64,000 nucleotides of DNA from UBA11591 sp040220895 (GCA_040220895.1 JAVJVY010000018.1:29738-93737); one strand, 5' to 3'; positions 34,461 to 43,650 are shown, numbered from the stretch's first letter. Translations and numbers: made by a program. The notes: generated by a model from the letters alone, not told the origin.

Positions 34461-35093
34461 ATGAAAATGAATTTTTTAAACCTTATGGTTTCCGGTGTGG
34501 TTGCTTTGAGCCTGGTGGCTTGCGGCGGCAACACCGAAGCCACAGATGCTTCTGAAGCGGATGCGGCCATGGAAGAAATGAACGAGGCTGAACCAATGGC
34601 CTCAGATATCAATCTTGAATCGAGTTCAGTAGAATGGGCGGGTACCATGGTCGGTGTTTATACCCATACCGGCACCTTAAATTTTACTGCCGGAAACTTG
34701 GAGACAAACGGTAACAATGTTACGGGCGGCTCTTTCACCGTTGACATGGCCTCTATGACGCCAACCGATGACAATTATGATCCAAGCAAGGAGTCAACTC
34801 CAGAAAAATTAGTCGGACACTTGTCTTCACCTGATTTCTTTGATGTTGCAACTTATCCGACTGCCTCATATGAAATTACTGGTAGTTCTGAGAATTCGAT
34901 CATGGGAAATCTAACCCTGCGGGGTAAGACGAACAGCGAAACAGTCGAGAATGTCTCTTACGATGCTGCCAACAATTCATGGACTGGCACGATGACAGTT
35001 GACAGAAGAAAATATGATGTTTCATGGGATAGTGAAATGAAAGAAATGGTTCTTTCAGATGACATCGAACTTACCATTACCTTGGTGCTTTAA
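34461..35093 (+). CDS. YceI-family lipoprotein
   Basis: A 210-residue lipoprotein. The signal peptide ends in the lipobox SLVAC, followed by GGN and an acidic linker (about 22-50). The YceI lipocalin-like beta barrel covers about 50-210, with SSSVEWAGTMVGVYTHTGTL, GGSFTVDMASM and LTLRGKTNSETVENV. YceI proteins bind isoprenoid or other amphiphilic ligands in the periplasm or outer membrane and are often stress-induced. The gene has its own promoter and terminator. A second ATG at 34467 is an alternative start. Confidence 0.92.
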   Translation: MKMNFLNLMVSGVVALSLVACGGNTEATDASEADAAMEEMNEAEPMASDINLESSSVEWAGTMVGVYTHTGTLNFTAGNLETNGNNVTGGSFTVDMASMTPTDDNYDPSKESTPEKLVGHLSSPDFFDVATYPTASYEITGSSENSIMGNLTLRGKTNSETVENVSYDAANNSWTGTMTVDRRKYDVSWDSEMKEMVLSDDIELTITLVL

Positions 35094-35113
35094 TTAGTTT
35101 TTAGGTTAATGAA

Positions 35114-35148
35114 AGCCCTGCTGTGAATTCACAGCGGGGCTTTTTTTT
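35114..35148 (+). terminator. Intrinsic terminator after the YceI gene
   Basis: AGCCCTGCTGTGA pairs with CACAGCGGGGCT around ATT with one mismatch, followed by a run of eight T. Confidence 0.92.
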
Positions 35149-35203
35149 GCAATTAAATTACACTTGAGGTAGTTTGTCATGTGAATGTTAACTTTATCAT
35201 TAA

Positions 35204-36373
35204 ATGAAAAAAATGCCATTCAGTGTTTTACTGTCTTTTCTTCTACTATTCAATTATTGTAAAAAGGATAAAGAAGAGTTGCTTCCCTCAAGTGAAAAAA
35301 TCTTTAATGAACCTGTTCCCCAGGGCAGCGCGCTTATAAAAAGTGATAAACAAAACTTTTGGCTAGACACTGTGGCGGTTGACCTGGGTAAACCATGGGG
35401 TATGGCCTTCTTGCCCGGGGGTGAATTTTTGATTTCAGATAGGGAAGGTCGACTATTACTCATCGATCCAATCGGAAATTCCCGCGTTGAATTGTCCGGA
35501 TTACCGGAATTATACATCGGTGGACAAGGTGGTCTCTTGGATATAAAATTACATCCAGAATACAAAACAAACGGCTGGATCTACCTTTCATACAGCAAAA
35601 GGCAAGATCAGGGTTTTACAACGGCTATCAGTAGGTGCAGGATTTCAGGGACGAGGTTGACCGACATGCAGGAACTCTTCGTCGCTCAGCCTTCTTATTC
35701 AACGTCACATCACTTTGGATGTCGCATGAACCTGCACCAAGGGTACCTGTTTTTCTCTGTGGGAGACAGAGGTCAAATGAAAGACGCGCAAAAATTGACT
35801 ACCCATAATGGAAAAGTGATGAGAATAGTAGACGATGGTTCCATTCCCGAAGACAATCCATTTGTGACAATTCCCGGTTCGAAAAAAGAGATATGGGCTT
35901 ATGGTCATCGAAATCCACAGGGAATGGACCGACACCCGATCAGCGGTAAATTATACACCCATGAACACGGACCAAAAGGAGGGGATGAATTGAATCTAGA
36001 GAAGCGAGGTGCAAACTACGGCTGGCCTGAAATTACCTTTGGCATTGACTATGACGGTAGTATTATTTCAAATGATACTGCAAAAGAGGGAATGGAAGCT
36101 CCATTGACCTATTGGGTTCCATCCATCGCTCCTTGTGGCATGGTGATTTACAGCGGAAATAAGTACCCCGGATGGCATGGTGATTATTTTATCGGAGGAT
36201 TGGTGTCACGGACCTTATTCAGAGTTGAGCTTTTAGGTGATAATTACCGGCGGCAAGAACGACTATTAGAAAAATTAGGCAGGGTGCGAAACGTAGCTCA
36301 GTCTCCCGATGGCTATTTGTATGTCGCAACGGAGAATCCCGGAGTCCTCTATCGATTGGCTCCTGCACAATAA
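35204..36373 (+). CDS. PQQ-dependent sugar dehydrogenase family lipoprotein
   Basis: A 389-residue protein of the glucose/sorbosone dehydrogenase (GSDH, six-bladed propeller) family. The N-terminus MKKMPFSVLLSFLLLFNYC looks like a lipoprotein signal with Cys19, then KKDKEE. Family segments include DTVAVDLGKPWGMAFLPGG, LHPEYKTNGWIYLSYS, WAYGHRNPQGM and YTHEHGPKGGDELNLE; these contain the His and Arg positions expected around PQQ and calcium. It would oxidise a sugar in the periplasm, but the substrate is unknown and members of this family are not all PQQ enzymes. It is followed by the LysDH-like gene after 6 bases. Confidence 0.87.
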   Translation: MKKMPFSVLLSFLLLFNYCKKDKEELLPSSEKIFNEPVPQGSALIKSDKQNFWLDTVAVDLGKPWGMAFLPGGEFLISDREGRLLLIDPIGNSRVELSGLPELYIGGQGGLLDIKLHPEYKTNGWIYLSYSKRQDQGFTTAISRCRISGTRLTDMQELFVAQPSYSTSHHFGCRMNLHQGYLFFSVGDRGQMKDAQKLTTHNGKVMRIVDDGSIPEDNPFVTIPGSKKEIWAYGHRNPQGMDRHPISGKLYTHEHGPKGGDELNLEKRGANYGWPEITFGIDYDGSIISNDTAKEGMEAPLTYWVPSIAPCGMVIYSGNKYPGWHGDYFIGGLVSRTLFRVELLGDNYRRQERLLEKLGRVRNVAQSPDGYLYVATENPGVLYRLAPAQ

Positions 36374-36379
36374 CTCAAC

Positions 36380-37498
36380 ATGAAAAAAATCGTTGTACTT
36401 GGTTGTGGTCGTATTGGAGCTGCAATGGCCAAAGACTTATCAAAAGATCACCGAGTCACAATTGCTGATTCTAAGGAGTCAGCCTTGGCTTCATTAAACA
36501 AGCACAAGGGAATTAAGCGCATTCTTCTTGACTTGAAAAAGCCCGGCGTGCTCGAAGAATTGATATCAGAATTCGATGCGGTTGTTTCGGCCGTACCGGG
36601 TTGGATGGGATTCGACACACTAAAAAGGATCATCGTGGCCAAGAAAGATGTCGTAGATATATCATTTTTCGAAGAAGATGCATTGCAACTTGAAGAATTG
36701 GCAAGGGAAAAGGGTGTAAGAGCCATTGTTGACTGCGGGGTGGCTCCCGGTCTGAGTAATATGATACTTGGTCATCATGCCTCGAAAAGCAAGTTGAATT
36801 CGTTTCGCTGTCTTGTTGGTGGTCTTCCCTTTGAAAGAATTCCACCTTTCGAATACAAGGCCCCTTTTTCTCCAATGGACGTCATTGCAGAATATACCCG
36901 GCCGGCGCGATTCGTAAAAAACGGCCAAATGGTCGTCATGGATGCCTTGAGTGATGAGGAAATAGTAGCGTTTGAAGGTTTAGGAGACTTAGAGGCCTTC
37001 AATACCGACGGTCTAAGATCAATTCTACATACTATGCATGTTCCAAACATGATCGAAAAAACCTTGCGTTACCCTGGACATGCAAAGTTGATGAGAAGTT
37101 TCCGCGAAGCGGGCTTTTTTAGCGAGGATGAAATTACATTGCCCGGTGGTTCCTTCCGCGCCATCGATCTAACATCAAAAATTTTGTTTGACAATTGGAA
37201 GCAAGGTGAAGACCAGAAGGAGTTCACTGTCATGCGCATAGAGCTGCACGGAGAAAAAGAGAGCGTTCAATACGACATTTTTGATCAAGGAAATTCAATA
37301 GAAAAAGTTTCATCCATGGCCAGATTAACCGGATACACCTGCACTTCAACAATGCGCTTTTTGGTGAACAGCACTATACCTGCAGGACTATGGCCACCCG
37401 AACTGTTGGCAAGTAAATTTCCTATCCTCGATTTCGTCTTGGAGTATCTGCAGAATCAGGGAATTGAAATAAAAAAGCATACCAGATTAACACCTTAA
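36380..37498 (+). CDS. Saccharopine dehydrogenase family protein, lysine 6-dehydrogenase-like
   Basis: A 372-residue NAD(P) enzyme. The Rossmann motif GCGRIG occupies residues 8-13, and the middle contains IVDCGVAPGLSNMILG. VGGLPFERIPPFEYKAPFSP and ARFVKNGQ resemble bacterial L-lysine 6-dehydrogenase more than true saccharopine dehydrogenases. It would oxidise lysine to the semialdehyde/piperideine carboxylate. Carboxyspermidine dehydrogenase belongs to the same superfamily and would fit the polyamine genes next door, so that is the main alternative. The arginine decarboxylase frame starts 66 bases downstream. Confidence 0.82.
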   Translation: MKKIVVLGCGRIGAAMAKDLSKDHRVTIADSKESALASLNKHKGIKRILLDLKKPGVLEELISEFDAVVSAVPGWMGFDTLKRIIVAKKDVVDISFFEEDALQLEELAREKGVRAIVDCGVAPGLSNMILGHHASKSKLNSFRCLVGGLPFERIPPFEYKAPFSPMDVIAEYTRPARFVKNGQMVVMDALSDEEIVAFEGLGDLEAFNTDGLRSILHTMHVPNMIEKTLRYPGHAKLMRSFREAGFFSEDEITLPGGSFRAIDLTSKILFDNWKQGEDQKEFTVMRIELHGEKESVQYDIFDQGNSIEKVSSMARLTGYTCTSTMRFLVNSTIPAGLWPPELLASKFPILDFVLEYLQNQGIEIKKHTRLTP

Positions 37499-37564
37499 AA
37501 ATTTTAACGAAAAAAGTTGTTCTTTTGCGTTGCTCGGTGTATTTCTAAAGGGCATGAAAAGCTG

Positions 37565-38974
37565 ATGAAAAACACGTACTTCGATCTAGTAGAACAAACC
37601 TATTATTTCCCTCAGGAAGGCTTTGATCTTCAAGAAGGTTATTTGACATTTCACGGTGTTTCACTCAAGTACCTTATTGAGAAATACGGTACACCATTTA
37701 GACTGGTATACCTTCCCAGGATAGGTGAACAGATAAAAAAAGCACGCAATCTATTCAACCGCGCAATTAAAAAGAATAATTACCGCGGCACTTATAATTT
37801 CTGTTATTGCACCAAATGCTGCCATTTTCAGCATGTTGTAAGTGCAGCGTTAAAGCACAATGTGAATCTTGAAACCTCGTCGTCGTTTGACATCGACCTG
37901 ATAAGAGAGTTATACGAGCGAAACGAGTTGGATAAAGAAACCATCATCGTTCACAATGGCTATAAGACCGACGATTACCTGAAACGGATCGTCAAGTTGC
38001 AACAAGAAGGGTTTACGAATTCAATTGTCGTTTTGGACAGTAAGACAGAACTCGAGCGCCTTGTTAGCATTGCCGGTAACGTGAAAATGCAAATTGGCAT
38101 TCGAATGGCCATTGATGAAGAACCGCAATCTTCTTATTATACGTCGAGACTGGGCATACGTCATAGTGAACTCATTGAATTCTATGAAAAAGAGATCAAA
38201 CCCAGGGAATTCATTAGCCTTAAAATGCTCCACTTTTTTGTCGACTCCGGAATCAAAGACAGTTTATATTACTGGGGTGAATTCCAAAAAGCGGTAGACC
38301 TATACACCCAGTTGAAAAAGATCTGCAAGACCATTGACTCCTTGAATCTGGGCGGTGGATTTCCAATTCGTAACCACCTTGGCTTTGAGTTTGATTATGA
38401 ATATGTAATACAGGAAATCGTTAAGAACATCAAAGATGCCTGCGACAATGAAAAAGTGCATGAACCAGACATATATACCGAATTCGGGAAGTACACGGTA
38501 GGTGAGAGCGGTGCAACGGTTTTTAAGGTGATCGAACAGAAACAACAAAATGATAAAGAGCGATGGTATATCGTTGATAACAGTTTAATGAATACCATTC
38601 CAGATGCCTGGTCAATACATGAGAAATTTATTTTACTGCCGATTAATAAATGGAATAATTCATACACACGTGTGAGCATAGGAGGCATAAGCTGCGATCA
38701 CAGTGATTATTATAATTCCGAAGACTTTAACCAGGAAATCTTACTGCCAGAGTACAATGATATTGACAAGGAACCTCTATACATTGGATTTTTCCACACC
38801 GGCGCTTATCAGGATTCCATTAGTGGATACGGTGGCATAAAACATTGCTTGATTCCCTCTCCGAAACACGTCATCGTCGATCGCGACAAAACAGGAAACA
38901 TCATAGACTACGTTTATCGAAATGAGCAAACGGTCGAAGAAATGCTTAGCATCCTCGGTTACGATAATCCATGA
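37565..38974 (+). CDS. speA: Arginine decarboxylase, alanine-racemase-fold Bacteroidota type
   Basis: A 469-residue PLP decarboxylase of the group IV fold, clearly shorter than the usual 630-660 residue SpeA. The PLP lysine is Lys84 in FCYCTKCC. Further motifs are TSSSFDIDLI, LNLGGGFPI (phosphate binding) and FGKYTVGESG, with the C-terminal LPEYNDIDKEPLYIGFFHTGAYQ active-site region split between domains. It makes agmatine from arginine. The frame is open from 37517, but the homologous N-terminus (MKNTYFDLVEQTYYFPQ) begins at 37565. It overlaps the agmatinase start by 4 bases (ATGA). Confidence 0.9.
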   Translation: MKNTYFDLVEQTYYFPQEGFDLQEGYLTFHGVSLKYLIEKYGTPFRLVYLPRIGEQIKKARNLFNRAIKKNNYRGTYNFCYCTKCCHFQHVVSAALKHNVNLETSSSFDIDLIRELYERNELDKETIIVHNGYKTDDYLKRIVKLQQEGFTNSIVVLDSKTELERLVSIAGNVKMQIGIRMAIDEEPQSSYYTSRLGIRHSELIEFYEKEIKPREFISLKMLHFFVDSGIKDSLYYWGEFQKAVDLYTQLKKICKTIDSLNLGGGFPIRNHLGFEFDYEYVIQEIVKNIKDACDNEKVHEPDIYTEFGKYTVGESGATVFKVIEQKQQNDKERWYIVDNSLMNTIPDAWSIHEKFILLPINKWNNSYTRVSIGGISCDHSDYYNSEDFNQEILLPEYNDIDKEPLYIGFFHTGAYQDSISGYGGIKHCLIPSPKHVIVDRDKTGNIIDYVYRNEQTVEEMLSILGYDNP

Positions 38975-39819
38975 TTTACGCAGGTATAGACCAAGAGAAT
39001 AGCAGCTATGACCGGGCACAAGTCCTTCTGCAATCTATTCCCTATGACGGAACATCAACCTGGGGGAAAGGAGCTGACAAGGGTTTTCAAGCCTTTATGG
39101 ATGCCTCCGAGAACATGGAGTTATTTGACATTGAGACCGGTTCAGAGGTTTTTAAAAGAGGCGTTCATGTCCTGCCCGAGATCAAAGAGAAAGCTACCGC
39201 CGAGGCCATGTTCAATGCCGTTTACGATTCCACCAAACTCATGCTTCCCTCTGGGAAATTTTTAACCTTCTTTGGTGGTGAACACAGCATCAGTATTGGA
39301 ATTATCAAGGCATTTTACGAGTTTCACAAGAACTTAACCGTCCTTCAACTTGACGCCCATACCGATCTGCGCCCTGAGTACATGGGAAATCCTTACAACC
39401 ACGCTTGTGCCGTTTACGACGCTTCTTTGAATTGTAATTTGATACAGGTGGGTATCAGAAGTATGGACATTTCAGAGGAAGAATTTTTAGACAGGTCAAA
39501 GTGCTTTTTTGCCCAGGATATTGAAGGTCAAGACATGTGGATGCAAAAATCCATAGACCTGATGACGGACAAGGTTTATATAACCCTGGATCTGGATGTT
39601 TTTGACCCTTCGATCATGCCAGCCACCGGTACACCTGAACCCGGCGGAATGAAATGGTATGTTATGTTATCATATCTGAGAAAGGTTTTTGAACAAAAAG
39701 AGGTTGTTGGATTTGACATCGTGGAATTGGCGCCTATTGAAGGAATGACTTCGTCTGAATTCCTGGCGGCAAAATTGTACTATAAAATGTTAACCTATAA
39801 ATTTGAATTGCATGGCTAA
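38971..39819 (+). CDS. speB: Agmatinase (ureohydrolase family)
   Basis: A 282-residue manganese enzyme converting agmatine to putrescine and urea. Metal ligand motifs are GGEHSISIG, LDAHTDLRPEYMGNPYNHAC and LDLDVFDPS. A homologous arginase or guanidinobutyrase activity is possible, but the fusion-like ATGA overlap with arginine decarboxylase makes agmatine the obvious substrate. Its 3' end overlaps the DHS-like gene by 8 bases. Confidence 0.92.
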   Translation: MIYAGIDQENSSYDRAQVLLQSIPYDGTSTWGKGADKGFQAFMDASENMELFDIETGSEVFKRGVHVLPEIKEKATAEAMFNAVYDSTKLMLPSGKFLTFFGGEHSISIGIIKAFYEFHKNLTVLQLDAHTDLRPEYMGNPYNHACAVYDASLNCNLIQVGIRSMDISEEEFLDRSKCFFAQDIEGQDMWMQKSIDLMTDKVYITLDLDVFDPSIMPATGTPEPGGMKWYVMLSYLRKVFEQKEVVGFDIVELAPIEGMTSSEFLAAKLYYKMLTYKFELHG

Positions 39820-40786
39820 AAAAGGCCCAATTGCCAATTTCATTGAAAAGCATTTTCTTCATTTTAATGCGGCGGCATTGTTAGATGCTGCAAAAGCTTA
39901 CGAGGCAGCCATAGTTGATGGACAAAAAATGATGATAACCATGGCAGGGGCCATGAGTAGCGGTGAATTAGGCATTTCACTTGCAGAAATGATTCGCAAA
40001 GACAAAGTCCACATCATTTCGTGTACAGGGGCAAATCTTGAGGAAGATGTATTTAACCTAGTAGCCCACGATCACTATAAGCGAATACCAAACTACAGAG
40101 ACCTCTCACCGGGTGATGAAACTGATTTATTGAAGGGACATTTTAACCGAGTGACCGATACCTGTATACCTGAAGAAGAAGCGATGCGTCGTATCGAGGA
40201 TAAATTGGTTGCACGGTGGAAAAAAGCTAAGGCAGAGGGTAAACGGTATTTCCCGCACGAGTATTTCTACCAGCTTCTGTTAAGTGGTGAATTGGAAGAA
40301 TCATATCAGATAGATCCTTCGAACTCCTGGCTTATGGCTGCGGCAGAGAAAAATTTACCGATCATGGTCCCAGGCTGGGAAGACTCAACTTGTGGTAATT
40401 TCTTTGCCTCACATTGCATACAAGGTGAAATTAACCCCGGGCAACTAAAATCGGGGATTGAGTACATGATTTTCCTTGCCGACTGGTACAAATCGAATGC
40501 TTCAAGCAAGGTTGGATTTTTTCAGATTGGGGGCGGAATTGCGGGCGATTTCCCCATTTGTGTGGTACCAATGTTGCACCAGGACCTGGGAATGACTGAC
40601 GTTCCGGTTTGGTCTTATTTCTGTCAGATCAGTGATTCCACCACCAGTTATGGTTCTTATTCGGGCGCGGTTCCGAATGAAAAGATCACCTGGGGAAAAC
40701 TCACCGAGGATACGCCTAAATTCATCGTGGAGTCGGACGCAACCATCGTGGCGCCGCTGATCTTCGCCTGGATATTGGGCTGGTAA
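39812..40786 (+). CDS. Deoxyhypusine synthase-like protein without the canonical active-site lysine
   Basis: A 324-residue protein of the deoxyhypusine synthase (DHS) family. In eukaryotes and archaea DHS moves the aminobutyl group of spermidine to eIF5A through an imine on a lysine in the motif GGGxxK. Here that place reads GGGIAGDFPI (residues 240-249), with Gly245 where Lys is expected. Other DHS regions are kept: TMAGAMSSGELG near 36-48, CTGANLEEDVFNL, and the YGSYSGAVPNEKITWGKL end. Bacteria lack eIF5A, and related bacterial proteins have been tied to homospermidine synthesis. I chose the ATG at 39812; the frame also opens from a TTG at 39803. It is cotranscribed with arginine decarboxylase and agmatinase, so a polyamine substrate is likely. 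Confidence 0.87.
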   Translation: MAKKGPIANFIEKHFLHFNAAALLDAAKAYEAAIVDGQKMMITMAGAMSSGELGISLAEMIRKDKVHIISCTGANLEEDVFNLVAHDHYKRIPNYRDLSPGDETDLLKGHFNRVTDTCIPEEEAMRRIEDKLVARWKKAKAEGKRYFPHEYFYQLLLSGELEESYQIDPSNSWLMAAAEKNLPIMVPGWEDSTCGNFFASHCIQGEINPGQLKSGIEYMIFLADWYKSNASSKVGFFQIGGGIAGDFPICVVPMLHQDLGMTDVPVWSYFCQISDSTTSYGSYSGAVPNEKITWGKLTEDTPKFIVESDATIVAPLIFAWILGW

Positions 40787-40883
40787 TCTCCATTGGGGAT
40801 TTTGTAAGGGCTACTAAGGCCCTGGCAATCACTTGGATTATTGAATTTTCTTTTTTACTTTCAATTCAACTAATTCAAACACC

Positions 40884-41558
40884 ATGAAAAAAGCACTACC
40901 TATTTTTCTATCTTTTCTGGCCACGGCGTCGCTAGTGGCTCAAAATTGTCAGCCAGTCATGCCAAATGTGTCTTACAAGGTTTATGACGCCGATATAACA
41001 CACAGTAATTCAGGCGATATTCTTTGGGTTTGTCAAGGGGTAACCATAGAAATATCCGGTGACGGGAACACGGCATTTATTGAAAAGAATTGTGACGTAA
41101 CGCTTTCTGGTGATGGAAACACGGTTTACGTGAAAAGGGCTGGTAGTTTGACAGTCACCGGTGACAATAACCCAAAGGTCTTGTACGAAACAGGGGTTAC
41201 ATTTTCGAATTCCGGATCGGGTAATTCGCCTGCTTCATGCGATACACTTAAATACGATTACACTGATGCACCCGTGGCTCCTGACAAGTTTTGCGATGTC
41301 TTTGCAAGTGTCGAAGAATTCAACAGTCAGCAGCAGTTTGACATTTACCCAAATCCAACCAATGGGAAAGCCTTGGTGCAAATTCCGTCAAAAGAGCGAG
41401 CCTTGAACGCCGAGGTGTATTCGACCACCGGACAATTGGTCAGAAAAGTTTCTATGAAAGACAATGAAATAGACCTTTCGAATCTCGAAACCGGACTTTA
41501 CATGGTACTGGTTAGAACAGAGAACAAGTTGTTCTCAGGAAACGTACAGGTCGAATAG
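40884..41558 (+). CDS. Small T9SS type A cargo protein with DUF3060-like beta repeats
   Basis: A 224-residue secreted protein. The signal peptide is MKKALPIFLSFLATASLVAQ. Residues 53-118 contain about four repeats of roughly 19 residues built on a Ser-Gly-Asp-Gly-Asn core (ISGDGNTAFIEKNCDVTL, LSGDGNTVYVKRAGSLTV, VTGDNNPKVLYETGVTF), which suggests a short right-handed beta helix like DUF3060. From about 145 to the end is a T9SS type A sorting domain (FDIYPNPTNGKALVQIP). Function unknown. It is convergent with the PorT-like gene, 2 bases apart. Confidence 0.85.
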   Translation: MKKALPIFLSFLATASLVAQNCQPVMPNVSYKVYDADITHSNSGDILWVCQGVTIEISGDGNTAFIEKNCDVTLSGDGNTVYVKRAGSLTVTGDNNPKVLYETGVTFSNSGSGNSPASCDTLKYDYTDAPVAPDKFCDVFASVEEFNSQQQFDIYPNPTNGKALVQIPSKERALNAEVYSTTGQLVRKVSMKDNEIDLSNLETGLYMVLVRTENKLFSGNVQVE

Positions 41559-41560
41559 CG

Positions 41561-42367
41561 CTACTTGATCAGTTCCAGGTTGTATTTAGGTCGAAGACCA
41601 GATCTGAAAAATTGTCCGCTAAAAAGGTAAGTGATACTTATGGACAATGCTTGTTGATTCTTGACACCAGCTTGAACATTGTCGGATCTTATATCGGTGA
41701 GCCCATACTGGTAAAAAACGGATAATCGAATATTATCGAGATCGGCACCTAATCCTGCAGACAATCCGCCACCCAGGCCTGTTAATCCATTGGTTGATTG
41801 ATTCGATGTCGTTGTAGTTCCGTTTTCTGGGATGAAGGAGTTAACAATTCCACCCAAGCCCAAGTCCTGAGGGTCAAAAACCTCAAAAAGCGGAATGTGT
41901 GAATTAGTTTCGACATTACTTGAGGCATTCATGAGTAAATTGAAGTAGCCGCCAGCTTCGAGAAAAAAACCGGAATTGAATTTGTACTGCATATTGATCG
42001 GAAAATCGACGGTCCAGTAAGTAGTTTCCGAATAAACAGATTCGGTGGCTTCGAGATCCAGGCCTTGAACAATGCCACTCAATAATCCTGAAATCAGGTC
42101 AAGAGCCCCGCTTGGCTCGACATTTTGGAATGAGGTATAGCGCTGTTGGAAACTCAGGCCAAAATTCAACTGCCAATTTTTTTCCCAAACCGGCCCTGCA
42201 TTAAAACCTAAGGAAAGACCGGGCTTCAGGAGGGCATTGGGTGAATCTTTGAATTTAATTGGCGAAAGGCTTGTTCCAACCGACGGCCCAAGCCGCCATT
42301 CGTTTTGACCATAGATTCCAAAAATTGAAATAAACAAGGCAACGATCAATGCAAGTAGATTTTTCAT
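41561..42367 (-). CDS. PorT-like outer-membrane beta-barrel protein
   Basis: A 268-residue protein with a signal peptide (MKNLLALIVALFISIFGIYGQ). Glycine- and aromatic-rich amphipathic beta strands follow, such as WQLNFGLSFQQRYTSF, FFLEAGGYFNLLMNAS and IRLSVFYQYGLTDI, the pattern of the Bacteroidota outer membrane barrel families (PorT/OMP_b-brl_2). It lies 48 bases after the Kdo transferase gene. The exact role is not known; it could be a porin-like or PG/T9SS-related barrel. Confidence 0.78.
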   Translation of the reverse strand: MKNLLALIVALFISIFGIYGQNEWRLGPSVGTSLSPIKFKDSPNALLKPGLSLGFNAGPVWEKNWQLNFGLSFQQRYTSFQNVEPSGALDLISGLLSGIVQGLDLEATESVYSETTYWTVDFPINMQYKFNSGFFLEAGGYFNLLMNASSNVETNSHIPLFEVFDPQDLGLGGIVNSFIPENGTTTTSNQSTNGLTGLGGGLSAGLGADLDNIRLSVFYQYGLTDIRSDNVQAGVKNQQALSISITYLFSGQFFRSGLRPKYNLELIK

Positions 42368-42415
42368 GGCTCAAAGTTCGGGATTAAATATCATTGTCAA
42401 TTTACATTGAACTAA

Positions 42416-43648
42416 TTAGACATCTATGATTCCCGACAAAGTATCGATAACCTTTGCAGTGGCTCCTGAATGTTCTTTTACAAATAAGCCGTTTTTCCTA
42501 GCTAGCGCTTCCCGGGCAACGTCGTCCGTTAGATATTGACGCCCTTTTGCCAGGAATTCTTTTGCATTGGTTACGGGGAAAGCACTGCCCATGGCGACCA
42601 TTTTTTTGGCTTCATCAAATTTTTGATAGCGCGGACCAAAGAAAAGTACCTTCCCATAAACTGCAGCTTCGAGGCAGTTGTGAACACCCTTTCCGAATCC
42701 TCCACCGATGTAAACCAAATCGGCCATTCGATAGATGCTGGAAAGCAGTCCGATAGTGTCTATTACAATAACATGAGGGTTGGAGTTCGGATCTGCAAGA
42801 AATTGAGAATAGAGCATCGCCGCTGGTCCCATCAACAAAATAATTTCATCCAGGTGAGCTTTATCGACAAGATGAGGAGCTATGATCACTGCCACAGAAG
42901 GTTCGCCAGAGGCTAGTTGGGCTATGATTTTCTCGTCTTCAACCCAGGTACTTCCAGCAACCAGGACCTGTTTTCCTTTTGCCCAGGAATCCAATTCAGA
43001 TAAAGGCAAGGGTGAAGTGGCAACTTTTATCACTCTATCATACCTGGTATCTCCACTAATGCTGGCATTGGTCATTCCAATTGATTCAAGAAGCGACATC
43101 GATTCCCTGTTTTGAACAAAAATGTGACTATACCATTCCAGATGCTTTCTAAACCAATGTCCGTAAATTTTGAAAAAATGTTGTTCTGATCTGAATATTC
43201 CCGAAAGCAGAAAAATGGGAACCGATTGTTTCTTGCAAGCGCAGATATGGTTAAACCAGAATTCATATTTGATAAAAATTGCCGCCTTGGGCTTAACTAT
43301 TTTCACAAAGTCTTTCGCATTTTTTGTGCTATCAAGTGGAATATAGCTGACGTGATCTGCAAAACGGTAGTCTTTTAAATTCAGATAACCCGAAGGTGAA
43401 AAAAAAGTTAGCAAGATCTTCTCTCCTCGTTCTTTTAGCGCCTCGATCACCGGTCGGCCCTGTTCAAATTCACCAAGAGAAGAGCAGTGAATCCAAATGG
43501 GGTTCTCTATAGTTGAAAGGCTGGTTTTTAAATTTTTACGCCATGATCTCCGGCCTTTGATCCACTGTTTTGATTTAGTGTTGAATAGGGAAGACAGTGC
43601 AATTCCAAACCCAAGAAGATAAATTGAAAAATTGTAAATAACGCGCAT
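42416..43648 (-). CDS. waaA: 3-deoxy-D-manno-octulosonic acid (Kdo) transferase
   Basis: A 410-residue family 30 glycosyltransferase that adds Kdo from CMP-Kdo to lipid IVA at the inner membrane. An N-terminal helix (MRVIYNFSIYLLGFGIALSSLF) anchors it. Seen: SLGEFEQGRPVIEALKERG, AIFIKYEFWFNHI and GGGFGKGVHNCLEAAVYGK. The ATG at 43648 (or 43651) is chosen at the anchor; the upstream frame is inside the previous gene. Its start overlaps the barrel gene stop, so the two are coupled. Confidence 0.93.
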   Translation of the reverse strand: MRVIYNFSIYLLGFGIALSSLFNTKSKQWIKGRRSWRKNLKTSLSTIENPIWIHCSSLGEFEQGRPVIEALKERGEKILLTFFSPSGYLNLKDYRFADHVSYIPLDSTKNAKDFVKIVKPKAAIFIKYEFWFNHICACKKQSVPIFLLSGIFRSEQHFFKIYGHWFRKHLEWYSHIFVQNRESMSLLESIGMTNASISGDTRYDRVIKVATSPLPLSELDSWAKGKQVLVAGSTWVEDEKIIAQLASGEPSVAVIIAPHLVDKAHLDEIILLMGPAAMLYSQFLADPNSNPHVIVIDTIGLLSSIYRMADLVYIGGGFGKGVHNCLEAAVYGKVLFFGPRYQKFDEAKKMVAMGSAFPVTNAKEFLAKGRQYLTDDVAREALARKNGLFVKEHSGATAKVIDTLSGIIDV

Positions 43649-43650
43649 CA

